The notes under the pieces: generated by a model
Database searches by the model: none
Told to the model about the DNA's origin: nothing
The model's input: the letters and a program-made list of their open reading frames with translations, nothing else
Shown: piece after piece, positions 52,098-63,715 of the stretch
Layout of the letters: each line of letters opens with the position of its first letter
Position numbering within the stretch: position 1 is the stretch's first letter
Translations under genes and position numbers: made by a program
Origin: Amycolatopsis vastitatis
GTDB lineage: Bacteria; Actinomycetota; Actinomycetes; Mycobacteriales; Pseudonocardiaceae
Direction of reading: 5' to 3'
DNA length: 64,000 bases
NCBI RefSeq assembly: GCF_002234595.1
Contig: NZ_NMUL01000040.1
Span: 1-64,000, forward strand

Positions 52098-52762
52098 TCG
52101 TGGTGCTCCGAATCGTGTGGATTACCGGCGGCAAGCTGCTCACCGGTAATCAAGTTTAGCAAGTGCTCGGCGGCCTCCCGCACGTCGGCGTTGACGACGC
52201 GGTGGTCGAACTCGCCGGCCGCGGCCAGCTCACGCTCCGCTTCGGCCAGCCGGGCCTTCACGGCGGCCTCGTTTTCGGTGCCGCGCCCGGTGAGCCTGCC
52301 CACCAGTTCGTCCCAGGACGGCGGCATCAGCATCACCAGCCGGGCCTCGGGCATCGCCGCGCGGACCTGGCGGGCGCCTTGCAGTTCGATCTCCAGGACG
52401 GCCGGGCGGCCCTCGGCGAGCGCCTTCTCGACGGGCTCGCGCGGGGTGCCGTAGCGGTTGCCCGCGAACTCGGCCCACTCCAGCAGCCTGCCGTCGGCGA
52501 CCATGGCGTCGAACTCCGCCCGGTCGACGAAGTGGTAGTGCGCCCCGTCGACCTCGCCGGGGCGTGCCTTGCGCGTCGTGACCGAGACGCTGAACCAGAC
52601 GTCGGGCTCCAGCTTCCGCAGCTCGCCCACCACGCTCGACTTCCCGACCCCCGAAGGCCCCGATACGACGGTGAGCCGGTGCCGGGGGAGGTCCCCCGCC
52701 ACCGGCTCACTGCCGCGGTCGGTGCCCGGGTTCACCGGGTAGTCACGACCGGCGCCGTTCAC
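52094..52762 (-). CDS. gmk: Guanylate kinase
   Basis: A 222-residue kinase phosphorylating GMP to GDP. The P-loop is SGPSGVGKSS (34-43); the GMP-binding region includes SVTTRKARPGEVDGAHYHFVDRAEFD and EWAEFAGNRYGTPREPVEKAL, and ILEIELQGA appears as VLEIELQGARQVR. A 27-residue extension precedes the core, typical of actinobacterial forms. GTG 52762 overlaps the mihF stop by 4 nt (GTGA). Confidence 0.95.
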   Translation of the reverse strand: MNGAGRDYPVNPGTDRGSEPVAGDLPRHRLTVVSGPSGVGKSSVVGELRKLEPDVWFSVSVTTRKARPGEVDGAHYHFVDRAEFDAMVADGRLLEWAEFAGNRYGTPREPVEKALAEGRPAVLEIELQGARQVRAAMPEARLVMLMPPSWDELVGRLTGRGTENEAAVKARLAEAERELAAAGEFDHRVVNADVREAAEHLLNLITGEQLAAGNPHDSEHHE

Positions 52763-53076
52763 TCGCCGCTGAACTCGGCCAGCAGCGCCTTGCGCTGCCG
52801 GTCGCCGAGGCCGCGAAGGCGACGGCTGGGGGCGATCTCCAGTCGTTCCATGGTCTGCTGCGCGCGGACCTTGCCGACGCCCGGTAGGGCCTCGAGCAGA
52901 GCCGAAACCTTCATCTTGCCGAGGACTTCGTTCTCCTCGGCCTGCTTCAGCACGTCGACCAGAGTGGTACCGCCCCGCTTCAGCCGCTCCTTCAGCTCAG
53001 CACGGATGCGGCGGGCGGCGGCGGCCTTCTCCAGCGCCGCAGCGCGCTGTTCCTCTGTCAGCTGGGGAAGTGCCAC
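52759..53076 (-). CDS. mihF: Actinobacterial integration host factor mIHF
   Basis: A 105-residue nucleoid-associated protein, unrelated to E. coli IHF. A basic helical N-terminus (EKAAAARRIRAELKERLKRG) leads into the helix-two-turn-helix DNA-binding core KVSALLEALPGVGKVRAQQTMERLEI. It bends DNA, and in mycobacteria it supports L5 integration and chromosome compaction. GTG 53076 has GGAGG 5 nt upstream. It heads mihF-gmk-rpoZ-coaBC, downstream of the pyrimidine operon. Confidence 0.95.
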   Translation of the reverse strand: MALPQLTEEQRAAALEKAAAARRIRAELKERLKRGGTTLVDVLKQAEENEVLGKMKVSALLEALPGVGKVRAQQTMERLEIAPSRRLRGLGDRQRKALLAEFSGE

Positions 53077-53102
53077 GTTTTCCTCCGGTAGTTCTCAAAA
53101 CT

Positions 53103-53129
53103 GGGTGGGTGACGCGACGGTACCCACCC
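53103..53129. other. Short hairpin upstream of mihF
   Basis: GGGTGGGT (53103-53110) pairs with ACCCACCC (53122-53129). It lies in the 107-bp gap between pyrF and mihF, close to where the mihF promoter should be. It could be a leader structure or a second terminator for the pyr operon. Confidence 0.35.
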
Positions 53130-53163
53130 GTGAGCACCGGCCACAATGCGGGGGTGCCTGGTG

Positions 53164-53181
53164 GGGGCCCGTTCCGGCCCC
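53164..53181 (-). terminator. Hairpin after pyrF
   Basis: GGGGCC/GGCCCC with a 6-nt loop lies 2 nt beyond the pyrF stop on the minus strand. It is short but GC-rich and marks the end of the pyrimidine operon. Confidence 0.45.
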
Positions 53182-53183
53182 TG

Positions 53184-54028
53184 CTATTGGCCGTTTTCCT
53201 GCGGGTCGGCCAGCACTTCGGCGACTCGTTCGACCGCTTGGCGCAAAGCCGGTTGCTCCGGACCGTGCTTCAGGATGTCCCGGGACGAGGCAGGCAGCAC
53301 GCCCGGCAGGGACGCGCCGAACAGAGCCCGCAAATCGGCCACAGTGGCTCCCTGGGCCCCGAAACCGGGTGCCAGCACCGGACCGTTCAACCGCGAGAGA
53401 TCGAGCTCCCCCGGCGGAACGGTGGCCCCGACGACGACACCCACATCGCCGAGCGGTTCCGCGCCTGCGTTGAGTGCCGCCGCGGAGTCGACGATCGCCT
53501 GCGCCACGGTGCGCCCGTCGGGCAGTTTCGCGTTCTGCACCTCGCCCGCTTCGGGGTTCGAAGTCCGGGCGAGCACGAAGATGCCGCGTCCCGCCGAGAC
53601 GGCCGTGGCGGCGCACTGCTCCAGCGAGCCGAACCCGAGGTACGGCGAGACGGTGACGGCGTCGGCCGCGATCGCCGCGCCGTCGGCGACGTACGCGGCG
53701 GTGTAGGCCGCCATCGTGGAGCCGATGTCGCCGCGCTTGACGTCCAGCAGCACCAGCGCGCCGGCGTCGCGCGCGGTCTCGACCACCCGCTCCAGCACCC
53801 GGACCCCGGCCGCTCCGAAACTTTCGAAGAACGCCGACTGCGGCTTCACGATCGCCGTGTGCGCCGCCAGGACCTCCGTGGCGGACAGCGCGAACCGTTC
53901 CAGGCCCGAGACGTCCACCGGGAGCCCCCACGCCTCGACGAGGCCCGGGTGGGGGTCGATCCCGGCGCACAGCGGGCCCCGGGCCGCGACGGCTTTCGCC
54001 AGCCGCGCCCCGAACCGCTCCGGCGTGC

Positions 54029-54032
<4 letters not shown>
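53184..54032 (-). CDS. pyrF: Orotidine-5'-phosphate decarboxylase
   Basis: A 282-residue enzyme completing UMP synthesis. It belongs to the longer group 2 type common in actinobacteria. Motifs: LCAGIDPHPGLVEAWGL, VKPQSAFFESFGAAGVRVLE, the catalytic LLDVKRGDIGSTMAAY (Lys/Asp network), TVSPYLGFGSLEQ and LAPGFGAQGATVADLRALF. GTG 54032 overlaps the carB stop by 4 nt (GTGA). It is the last pyr operon gene. Confidence 0.95.
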
Positions 54033-57357
<3,325 letters not shown>

Positions 57358-57358
<1 letters not shown>

Positions 57359-58479
57359 CAGGCCTTCTTCTCCATGAGCGAAACGAAATCGTCGAACAGG
57401 GGCGCCGCGTCGTGCGGGCCGGCCGCGGCTTCGGGGTGGTACTGCACCGAGAACGCCGGGACGTCGAGCGCGCGCACGCCCTCGACCGTGTCGTCGTTGG
57501 GGCAGTAGTGGCTGATCTGCGCGGCACCGAACGGCGACTCGAAGCGCTGCCCCGGCTCGCCTTCGAGGGCGAAGCCGTGGTTCTGCGCCGTGATCGCGAC
57601 CGACCGGGTCGCCACGTCGATCACCGGGATGTTGATGCCGCGGTGGCCGTAGCGCATCTTGTACGTGCCGAGGCCGAGTGCGCGGCCGAGGACCTGGTTG
57701 CCGAAGCAGATGCCGAACAGCGGGATCTCGCGGCCGAGGACCTGCTTGGTCAGCTCGGTCGCGTGCGTCGTGGTGGCCGGGTCGCCCGGGCCGTTCGAAA
57801 GGAACACCCCGTCCGGCTCGATCGCCAGCAGGTCGTCCAGCGACGAGGTCGACGGCAGCACGTGCACCTCGATGCCGCGCTTGACCATCTGCCGCGGGGT
57901 GTTGGACTTGATGCCCAGGTCCAGCGCGACGACGCGGAAGCGTGTCTCGCCCTCAGGCGACACGACGTACGGCTTCGGGGTCGAAACCTGGCCCGCCAGG
58001 TCGGCGCCCTCCATCTTCGGGCTGGCCAGCACCTCGGCCACCATGTCGTCGACCGTGCCGAGCGCGTCGCCGGAGAACACCCCGGCGCGCATCGCGCCGA
58101 GCTCGCGCAGGTGCCGCGTCAGCGAGCGGGTGTCGACCTCCGCGATGCCGACGATCCCCTGGCGCACCAGCTCGTCGTCGAGCGAGCGCTTCGAGCGCCA
58201 GTTGGACGGCGTGCGGGCGGGGTCGCGGACGACGTAGCCGTTGACCCAGATCTTCGAGGACTCGTCGTCCTCGTCGTTCCAGCCGGTGTTGCCGATCTGC
58301 GGCGCCGTCTGGACCACGATCTGGCCGTGGTAGGACGGGTCGGTCAGCGTCTCCTGGTAGCCGGTCATGCCGGTGCAGAACACCGCCTCGCCGAGGGTTC
58401 GCCCCTGCGCGCCGTAGGCAGCGCCGCGGAACACCCGGCCGTCTTCGAGTACCAGTGCGGCCTGAGCGCGCGCGTTCAC
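57358..58479 (-). CDS. carA: Carbamoyl-phosphate synthase, small (glutaminase) subunit
   Basis: A 373-residue subunit hydrolysing glutamine to feed ammonia to CarB. The N-terminal domain (ALVLEDGRVFRGAAYGAQG, CTGMTGYQETLTDPSYHGQIVVQT) is followed by a class I glutamine amidotransferase with nucleophile C258 in FGICFGNQ and the His-Glu pair in VQYHPEAAAGPHD. GTG 58479 has GGAGG upstream and overlaps the preceding gene's stop by 4 nt; earlier in-frame starts lie inside that gene. Confidence 0.97.
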
Positions 58480-58970
58480 TGGGCACCTCCCTTGATCTTG
58501 AGCTGTTCGATCCATTGTGGATAGTCGTCGAGGTCGTCGCCCCGGAAACCGGTGTCGAGCTCGGCGTCGCCGAGCCGCCAGGTGATGACGAGCAGCGCGT
58601 CGGTGCCCATCACCTTCCCGGCGATCTTCGTGTCACGCCGGACGCCGGTGACGGCCTCCCGCGGGATCCAGAAGTCGGGCGCTCCCCCGCGCTCGACGGC
58701 GACACCGCCGTCGTGCAGGCGCCAGACCGCGCCGGTGCGCAGCCCCGCGCCGCGGGTGACGATCCGGTCCTGCCAGTTCCCGGCGGTCGTGGTGGACAGG
58801 TAGACGCCGGTGGACTCCAGCAGCACCTCGCCCGGCTCCGCCGGGATCGACGGGAACGGCGGCACCTGGGCGCTCTGCGAACGGGACTTCCGCCGCCAGC
58901 CCACGTACATGCCCCAGAGGCAGAGCAGGAAGAAGGCGACGATCGCCAGCACCAGCCAGAGGCGTTCCAT
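58476..58970 (-). CDS. Conserved membrane protein within the pyrimidine operon
   Basis: A 164-residue protein with a single N-terminal membrane helix (about residues 4-24: LWLVLAIVAFFLLCLWGMYVGW) and a cytosolic PH-like beta domain (VLLESTGVYLSTTTAGNWQDRIVTRGAG, WIPREAVTGVRRDTKIAGKVMGTDALLVITWRLGDAELDTGF). A membrane protein of this size lies between pyrC and carA in M. tuberculosis too, as I recall it. It overlaps pyrC by 1 nt (TGATG) and carA by 4 nt. The role is unknown; position suggests a link to pyrimidine synthesis. Confidence 0.85.
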   Translation of the reverse strand: MERLWLVLAIVAFFLLCLWGMYVGWRRKSRSQSAQVPPFPSIPAEPGEVLLESTGVYLSTTTAGNWQDRIVTRGAGLRTGAVWRLHDGGVAVERGGAPDFWIPREAVTGVRRDTKIAGKVMGTDALLVITWRLGDAELDTGFRGDDLDDYPQWIEQLKIKGGAQ

Positions 58971-60256
58971 CAGCAGATCTTCCCGTCCCGCGCGGTGGTC
59001 CGCCCGCGCAGCAGCGTCGCGGTCACCACGCCGGGCAGCCGCATTCCCTCGTACGGGGTGTTCGCCGCGATGCTGGCCAGCTCCACGCCCCGGACCGTCC
59101 ACTCGGCGTCCGGGTCGACCAGCGTCAGGTTCGCCGGCTCGCCGACGGCGATCGGACGGCCCTGGCCGGCCAGGTTGCCGATCTCGGCGGGCCGCTCGCT
59201 CATCACGCGGGCGACGCCGCGCCAGTCGAGCAGGCCGGTGCGGACCATCGTCTCGGTGACGATCGACAGCGCCGTCTGCAGCCCGAGCATGCCCGGCCGG
59301 GCCGCGGTCCACTCGGTGTCCTTGTCCTGGACCGCGTGCGGCGCGTGGTCGGTGGCGACGCAGTCGATGGTGCCGTCGGCCAGCGCGGCCCGCAGCTTCT
59401 CCGCGTCGGACTCCGTGCGCAGCGGCGGGTTCACCTTGTTGACCGGGTCGTAGGTGGCCAGGCGCTCGTCGGTGAGCAGCAGGTGGTGGGGCGTGACCTC
59501 GGCCGACACCTTCGTGCCGCGGTCCTTCGCCCAGCGCAGGACGTCCGCCGTGCCCGAAGTGGAGACGTGGCAGACGTGCAGCCGGGCGTTCGCGTGCAGC
59601 GCCAGCAGGCAGTCGCGGGCCACGATGGACTCTTCGGCGGCGGCGGGCCAGCCGGTGTAGCCGAGCCGGGCCGCGCGCTCGCCCTCGTGCGCCTGGGCGC
59701 CGACGGTCAGCCGCGGCTCTTCGGCGTGCTGCGCGATGACGACGTCCAGGGCGGTCGAGTACTCCAGCGCGCGGCGCATCAGCAGCGGGTCGGCGACGCA
59801 GAGGCCGTCGTCGGAGAACACCGTGACCCGCGCCTGCGAGTTCGCCATCGTGCCCAGTTCGGCGAGCTTCTCGCCCTTGAGCCCGACGGTGACCGCGCCG
59901 ACCGGGTGGACGTCGACCAGGCCGGCCTCCTGCCCGCGCCGCCAGACGTGGTCGACGACCACGGCGTTGTCGGCGACCGGGTCGGTGTTGGCCATGGCGA
60001 AGACCGCGGTGTAGCCGCCGAGCGCCGCCGCGGCCGAGCCGGTGGCGATCGTCTCGGTGTCCTCGCGGCCGGGTTCGCGCAGGTGGGTGTGCAGGTCGAC
60101 GAAGCCCGGCAGCAGCACCTGGCCGCCCGCGTCGATCACCTCGGCGTCTTCGGGGACCTCGACGGTGCCGATCGCGGTGATCACGCCGTCCTCGATCAGG
60201 ACGTCGACCGGATCACCCTCGCCGTAGGGGCGGGCGCCCTGGATCACGGTGCTCAC
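58970..60256 (-). CDS. pyrC: Dihydroorotase
   Basis: A 428-residue class I dihydroorotase, a zinc amidohydrolase cyclising carbamoyl aspartate. The metal-binding start is PGFVDLHTHLREPG (H56, H58), with further ligands in HVCHVSTSG and the catalytic Asp in CVATDHAPHA. GTG 60256 overlaps the pyrB stop by 4 nt. Class I enzymes often associate with aspartate carbamoyltransferase, whose gene lies directly upstream here. Confidence 0.96.
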   Translation of the reverse strand: MSTVIQGARPYGEGDPVDVLIEDGVITAIGTVEVPEDAEVIDAGGQVLLPGFVDLHTHLREPGREDTETIATGSAAAALGGYTAVFAMANTDPVADNAVVVDHVWRRGQEAGLVDVHPVGAVTVGLKGEKLAELGTMANSQARVTVFSDDGLCVADPLLMRRALEYSTALDVVIAQHAEEPRLTVGAQAHEGERAARLGYTGWPAAAEESIVARDCLLALHANARLHVCHVSTSGTADVLRWAKDRGTKVSAEVTPHHLLLTDERLATYDPVNKVNPPLRTESDAEKLRAALADGTIDCVATDHAPHAVQDKDTEWTAARPGMLGLQTALSIVTETMVRTGLLDWRGVARVMSERPAEIGNLAGQGRPIAVGEPANLTLVDPDAEWTVRGVELASIAANTPYEGMRLPGVVTATLLRGRTTARDGKIC

Positions 60257-61200
60257 GCGGCGGCTCCTTCGCTGGCCAGGAGGTGGTAGAGGACCGCCAT
60301 GCGGACGTGGACGCCGTTGCGGACCTGTTCGGTGATGGCCGAGGCCGGGGAGTCGGCGACCGCGCTCGCGATCTCCATCCCGCGCAGCATCGGGCCGGGG
60401 TGCAGGACGACCGCGTGGTCCGGCAGCAGCTTCAGCCGCCGTTCCGACAGGCCGTAGGCGATCGAGTACTCACGGGCACTGGGGAAAAAGCTCTGTCCTG
60501 GGCCCCCGCCAGCCATGCGCTCGGCCTGGACGCGCAACATCATCACCGCGTCGACCGCGGGCAGCTCGGCGTCGAGGTCGTGCGAAACGGTCACCGGAAG
60601 GCTCTCGACGCCGTAGGGCAGCAGCGTCGGCGGCGCGACCAGCACCACCTCCGCGCCCAGGGCCGAGAGCAGGTGGATGTTCGAGCGGGCGACCCGGCTG
60701 TGCAGGACATCCCCGACGATGGCGATCCGGCGGTCCTTGAGCGAGCCGAGGCGTTCCCGCAGCGTGGCCGCGTCGAGCAGGGCCTGCGTGGGGTGCTCGT
60801 GGGTGCCGTCGCCGGCGTTGACCACCGAGGTGCCGGGCTCGGCGAGCCACTCCGAGAGCCGCTGGGCGGCGCCGCTGGCGGGGTGCCGGACGATCACGCA
60901 GTCGGCGCCCGCGGCGGCCAGCGTGAGCGCGGTGTCCCGCAGCGACTCCCCCTTGTTGACCGAGGAGCTGGACGCGGACACGTTGATCACGTCGGCGCTC
61001 ATCCACTTGCCGGCGATCTCGAACGACACCCGGGTCCGGGTCGAGTTCTCGTAGAACAGGGTGATCACCGTGCGGCCGCGCAGCGTCGGCAGCTTCTTGA
61101 CCTCCCGGCCGAGCAGCGTGTGCTTGAGCTCGTCGGCGGTGTCGAGCACGGCCGTGGCGACCGCCGGGTCCAGGCCGTCGGTGGCGAGCAGGTGCTTCAC
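60253..61200 (-). CDS. pyrB: Aspartate carbamoyltransferase, catalytic subunit
   Basis: A 315-residue transcarbamoylase committing carbamoyl phosphate to pyrimidines. It has the carbamoyl-phosphate site STRTR (53-57) in FYENSTRTRVSFEIAG, SSSVNKGESLRDT and the HEHPTQALLDA motif. There is no pyrI regulatory gene nearby, consistent with control at the mRNA level by PyrR. GTG 61200 overlaps the pyrR stop by 4 nt (GTGA). Confidence 0.96.
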   Translation of the reverse strand: MKHLLATDGLDPAVATAVLDTADELKHTLLGREVKKLPTLRGRTVITLFYENSTRTRVSFEIAGKWMSADVINVSASSSSVNKGESLRDTALTLAAAGADCVIVRHPASGAAQRLSEWLAEPGTSVVNAGDGTHEHPTQALLDAATLRERLGSLKDRRIAIVGDVLHSRVARSNIHLLSALGAEVVLVAPPTLLPYGVESLPVTVSHDLDAELPAVDAVMMLRVQAERMAGGGPGQSFFPSAREYSIAYGLSERRLKLLPDHAVVLHPGPMLRGMEIASAVADSPASAITEQVRNGVHVRMAVLYHLLASEGAAA

Positions 61201-61796
61201 GAGTCCTCTCCAGGAGCGTCTGACGATCGCAGCAGGACCGCGTCGCGGCCGTCGATCTCGGCCAGCAGGACGACGACGTCCTCGGCACGGGCGGTCGGCA
61301 CGTTCTTGCCCACGTAGTCGGCGCGGATCGGCAGCTCGCGGTGACCGCGGTCGACCAGCACGGCCAGCTGCACCGCGCGGGGGCGGCCGTGATCACGGAG
61401 GGCATCGAGCGCGGCCCGGATCGTCCGGCCGGAGAAGAGCACGTCGTCGACCAGGATCACCACCCGGTCGTCGATGCCGTCGGCGGGCAGCTGCGTCTGT
61501 TCGAGCGCGCGCGGCGGACGGCGGCGGAGGTCGTCCCGGTAGAGGGTGACGTCGAGGGCGCCGGCCGGCGGGCGGACCCCGGAGAACTCGCCGATCTTGT
61601 CGGCCAGGCGGACAGCGAGCGGCGTGCCCCGGGACGGGATGCCGAGCAACACGGGCGGGGTAGTGCTCTCCGCACCGTTCGCGGTCTTTTCGATGACCTG
61701 ATGGGCCATTCGGGCGATCGTGCGCGCGACATCGCCGGCCGACAGGAGCTCGCGCTCCCCGGCCGAACCAGCCGCGCCACGCGGACGTGACGACAA
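61197..61796 (-). CDS. pyrR: Bifunctional pyr operon regulator / uracil phosphoribosyltransferase PyrR
   Basis: A 199-residue PyrR. The phosphoribosyltransferase core has RTIARMAHQVIEKT, GIPSRGTPLAVRLADKI, YRDDL and the PRPP loop RVVILVDDVLFSGRTIRAALDAL. PyrR binds leader mRNA when UMP is high and represses the operon. I chose TTG 61796: AAGGAG lies 6 nt upstream, and a PyrR-binding loop overlaps that ribosome binding site. The in-frame GTG at 61871 lies only 2 nt after the TACTGT -10, upstream of the expected transcript start, so it is unlikely. First gene of the pyr operon, divergent from bldD. Confidence 0.9.
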   Translation of the reverse strand: MSSRPRGAAGSAGERELLSAGDVARTIARMAHQVIEKTANGAESTTPPVLLGIPSRGTPLAVRLADKIGEFSGVRPPAGALDVTLYRDDLRRRPPRALEQTQLPADGIDDRVVILVDDVLFSGRTIRAALDALRDHGRPRAVQLAVLVDRGHRELPIRADYVGKNVPTARAEDVVVLLAEIDGRDAVLLRSSDAPGEDS

Positions 61797-61799
61797 ACC

Positions 61800-61830
61800 G
61801 GACTCCTTCCCCGCCTCACCGGACGGGTCC
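61800..61830 (-). promoter_or_regulatory. Putative PyrR-binding loop overlapping the pyrR ribosome binding site
   Basis: On the minus strand the leader reads TCCGGTGAGGC, matching the PyrR-binding consensus UCCNGNGAGGY known from Bacillus, inside a hairpin closed by GGAC/GTCC (61830-61827 with 61803-61800) and CCCG/CGGG. The purine-rich bulge contains GAAGGA, which is also the Shine-Dalgarno for TTG 61796. This layout suggests translational repression, as reported for mycobacterial PyrR. Confidence 0.65.
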
Positions 61831-61873
61831 TTAAAGGACGTCTGTTCCCCTGCTGGTCGGGGCTTTCGCACCG

Positions 61874-61879
61874 ACAGTA
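61874..61879 (-). promoter_or_regulatory. -10 element of the pyr operon
   Basis: TACTGT on the minus strand gives an expected transcript start near 61867 and a leader of about 70 nt containing the PyrR-binding loop. No good -35 was found. Confidence 0.45.
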
Positions 61880-61957
61880 GCAGGGACTTTGCTCAGCCTT
61901 ACGGGTGGTGTGGCGTGATTCGCGGCAAGCTCCTGCTTGACCTGGTGACAACAATGC

Positions 61958-61968
61958 GTAACCATTAC
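61958..61968. promoter_or_regulatory. Putative BldD site in the bldD promoter
   Basis: GTAA-CCA-TTAC is an inverted repeat 75 nt upstream of the bldD start, preceded by GTGAC (61945-61949). Streptomyces BldD represses its own gene through GTNAC-type half-sites, so autoregulation is plausible. A TTGACC (61937-61942) may be the -35. Confidence 0.4.
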
Positions 61969-62042
61969 TCTGAGTATTCGACTCGAAGAGTCCCCGCCCG
62001 GTCACCCCGACCGGACGGGGGTGAAGAACGGAGAACGACCAG

Positions 62043-62531
62043 ATGGGCGATTACGCCAAGGCGCTCGGGGCCAAGCTCCGCGGGATCCGCCAGCAGCAGG
62101 GCCTGTCCCTGCACGGGGTCGAGCAGAAGTCCGGTGGGCGCTGGAAGGCCGTCGTCGTCGGCTCGTACGAGCGTGGCGACCGTGCCGTCACCGTGCAGAA
62201 GCTGGCCGAGCTGGCCGACTTCTACGGTGTGCCGGTGGTCGAGCTGCTGCCCGAGGGCCGGGTCCCCTCCGGTGCCGAGCCCGCCACCAAGATCGTGATC
62301 AACCTGGAGCGCCTGCAGCAGCTGCCGGCCGAAAAGGTGGGCCCGCTGGCCCGCTACGCCGCAACCATCCAGAGCCAGCGCGGCGACTACAACGGCAAGG
62401 TGCTCTCGATCCGCACCGAGGACCTGCGGTCGCTGGCGATCATCTACGACATGACCCCGGGCGAGCTGACCGAGCAGCTCATCGACTGGGGCGTCCTGCC
62501 GCCGGAGGCGCGTCCTTCCAAGGAGGACTGA
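62043..62531 (+). CDS. bldD: Developmental regulator BldD
   Basis: A 162-residue transcription factor. The N-terminal XRE-type HTH (~8-70: LGAKLRGIRQQQGLSLHGVEQKSGGRWKAVVVGSYERGDR) binds DNA. The C-terminal domain carries the c-di-GMP signature R113-G-D115 followed after eight residues by R124-T-E-D127. Tetrameric c-di-GMP drives BldD dimerisation and repression of development genes in Streptomyces. ATG 62043 follows GGAGAACG. It is monocistronic, divergent from pyrR and convergent with nusB, as I recall for Streptomyces. Confidence 0.96.
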   Translation: MGDYAKALGAKLRGIRQQQGLSLHGVEQKSGGRWKAVVVGSYERGDRAVTVQKLAELADFYGVPVVELLPEGRVPSGAEPATKIVINLERLQQLPAEKVGPLARYAATIQSQRGDYNGKVLSIRTEDLRSLAIIYDMTPGELTEQLIDWGVLPPEARPSKED

Positions 62532-62554
62532 TTCCGGGTGTTGCTGTACCGACG

Positions 62555-62593
62555 CAGTGAGCGTTCCCGGTGGGGCACCGGAGACGCTCACTG
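62555..62593 (+). terminator. Terminator of bldD
   Basis: CAGTGAGCGT...ACGCTCACTG (62555-62564 with 62584-62593) encloses a second stem CCGGTG/CACCGG. A further hairpin, GGGCTCG/CGAGCCC (62603-62609 with 62618-62624), follows and may serve nusB from the other strand. The 121-bp convergent gap holds no gene. Confidence 0.7.
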
Positions 62594-62652
62594 AATCGTC
62601 GGGGGCTCGTTCGGGGGCGAGCCCTGCCCCGCGGTCACCCGACCGGGGGGCT

Positions 62653-63108
62653 TTACAGAACGGCGCGGAGGCGGTCGGCGATCGTGCCGATCCGGCCCAG
62701 GACGCCGTTGACGAACCGCGGCGAGTCGTCCGTGGACAGTTCCTTCGCCAGGCCGACGGCCTCGTCGATCGCGACCGGGTCCGGCACGTCCTCGGCCCAG
62801 AGCAGCTCGTAGACCCCGACCCGCAGCACCGCGAGGTCGACCTTCGGCATCCGCTCCAGGGTCCAGCCCTGCGCGTGCTCGGCCAGCAGCTCGTCGATCT
62901 GGGTCTTCCGGCCGGTCACGCCCTCGACCAGGCTGATCGTGTAGTCCGCGATCGGGTCGACCTCGGTCGCGCCGACCCGGTCGGCCAGCAGCGTCACCGC
63001 GTCGGTGTCGCGCTGGACGGCCTCGTACAGCATCTCCACCGCGCGGCGGCGCGCCTGACGGCGGCTGATCGCGCCGCCGCGGTTCGGGTGGGGTTTCGAC
63101 GTCGGCAT
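62653..63108 (-). CDS. nusB: Transcription antitermination factor NusB
   Basis: A 151-residue all-helical protein that pairs with NusE (S10) at boxA RNA to allow rRNA operon antitermination. Family landmarks: SRRQARRRAVEMLYEAVQRD, WTLERMPKVDLAVLRVGVYELLW and PVAIDEAVGLAKELSTDDSPRFVNGVLGRI. ATG 63108 shares a base with the efp stop (TGATG), so efp and nusB are coupled. Confidence 0.96.
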   Translation of the reverse strand: MPTSKPHPNRGGAISRRQARRRAVEMLYEAVQRDTDAVTLLADRVGATEVDPIADYTISLVEGVTGRKTQIDELLAEHAQGWTLERMPKVDLAVLRVGVYELLWAEDVPDPVAIDEAVGLAKELSTDDSPRFVNGVLGRIGTIADRLRAVL

Positions 63109-63671
63109 CAGCTGGAGACGCGGCCCAGGTAACGGCCGTCGCGGGTGTCGACCTTGATCTTCTCGCCGGTGGACAGGAACAGCGGGACCTGGATCTCCGC
63201 GCCGGTCTCCAGCGTCGCCGGCTTGGTGCCGCCGGTGGAGCGGTCGCCCTGCAGGCCGGGGTCGGTGTGCTGGATGACGATCTCGACCGACGTCGGGAGC
63301 TCGACGTACAGCGGCTCGTTCTCGTGCACCGCGACCTGGACCTCGGTGTTCTCGAGCATGTAGTTGGCGTTGTCGCCGACGACCTCGGCCGGGACCGTGA
63401 TCTGGTCGTAGGTGTCGCCGTCCATGAAGACGAAGTCGGCGCCGTCCTTGTACAGGTAGGTCATGTTCCGGCGGTCCACCGTGGCCGTCTCGACCTTCGT
63501 GCCCGCGTTGAACGTCTTGTCGACCACCTTGCCGGTGAGCACGTGCTTGAGCGTCGTGCGCACGAAGGCACCGCCCTTGCCCGGCTTGACGTGCTGGAAC
63601 GCGGTGACGGTCCACAGCTGGCCCTCGAGGTTGAGGACGAGCCCGTTCTTCAGGTCGTTGGTGGTGGCCAC
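63108..63671 (-). CDS. efp: Elongation factor P
   Basis: A 187-residue EF-P that rescues ribosomes stalled at polyproline stretches. Three beta domains are present: KOW-like (DLKNGLVLNLEGQLWTVTAFQHVKPGKGGAFVR), OB (FMDGDTYDQITVPAEVVGD) and a C-terminal OB (GLQGDRSTGGTKPATLETGAEIQVPLF). The tip lysine is K32 in PGKGG. GTG 63671 is the only reasonable start (MATTNDLKNG). It lies 44 bp downstream of the M24 peptidase gene and is coupled to nusB. Confidence 0.97.
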   Translation of the reverse strand: MATTNDLKNGLVLNLEGQLWTVTAFQHVKPGKGGAFVRTTLKHVLTGKVVDKTFNAGTKVETATVDRRNMTYLYKDGADFVFMDGDTYDQITVPAEVVGDNANYMLENTEVQVAVHENEPLYVELPTSVEIVIQHTDPGLQGDRSTGGTKPATLETGAEIQVPLFLSTGEKIKVDTRDGRYLGRVSS

Positions 63672-63715
63672 GAGCTTGCAGTCTCCTGTGTCGATCTTCG
63701 GGTTCGCGGCCGCTG

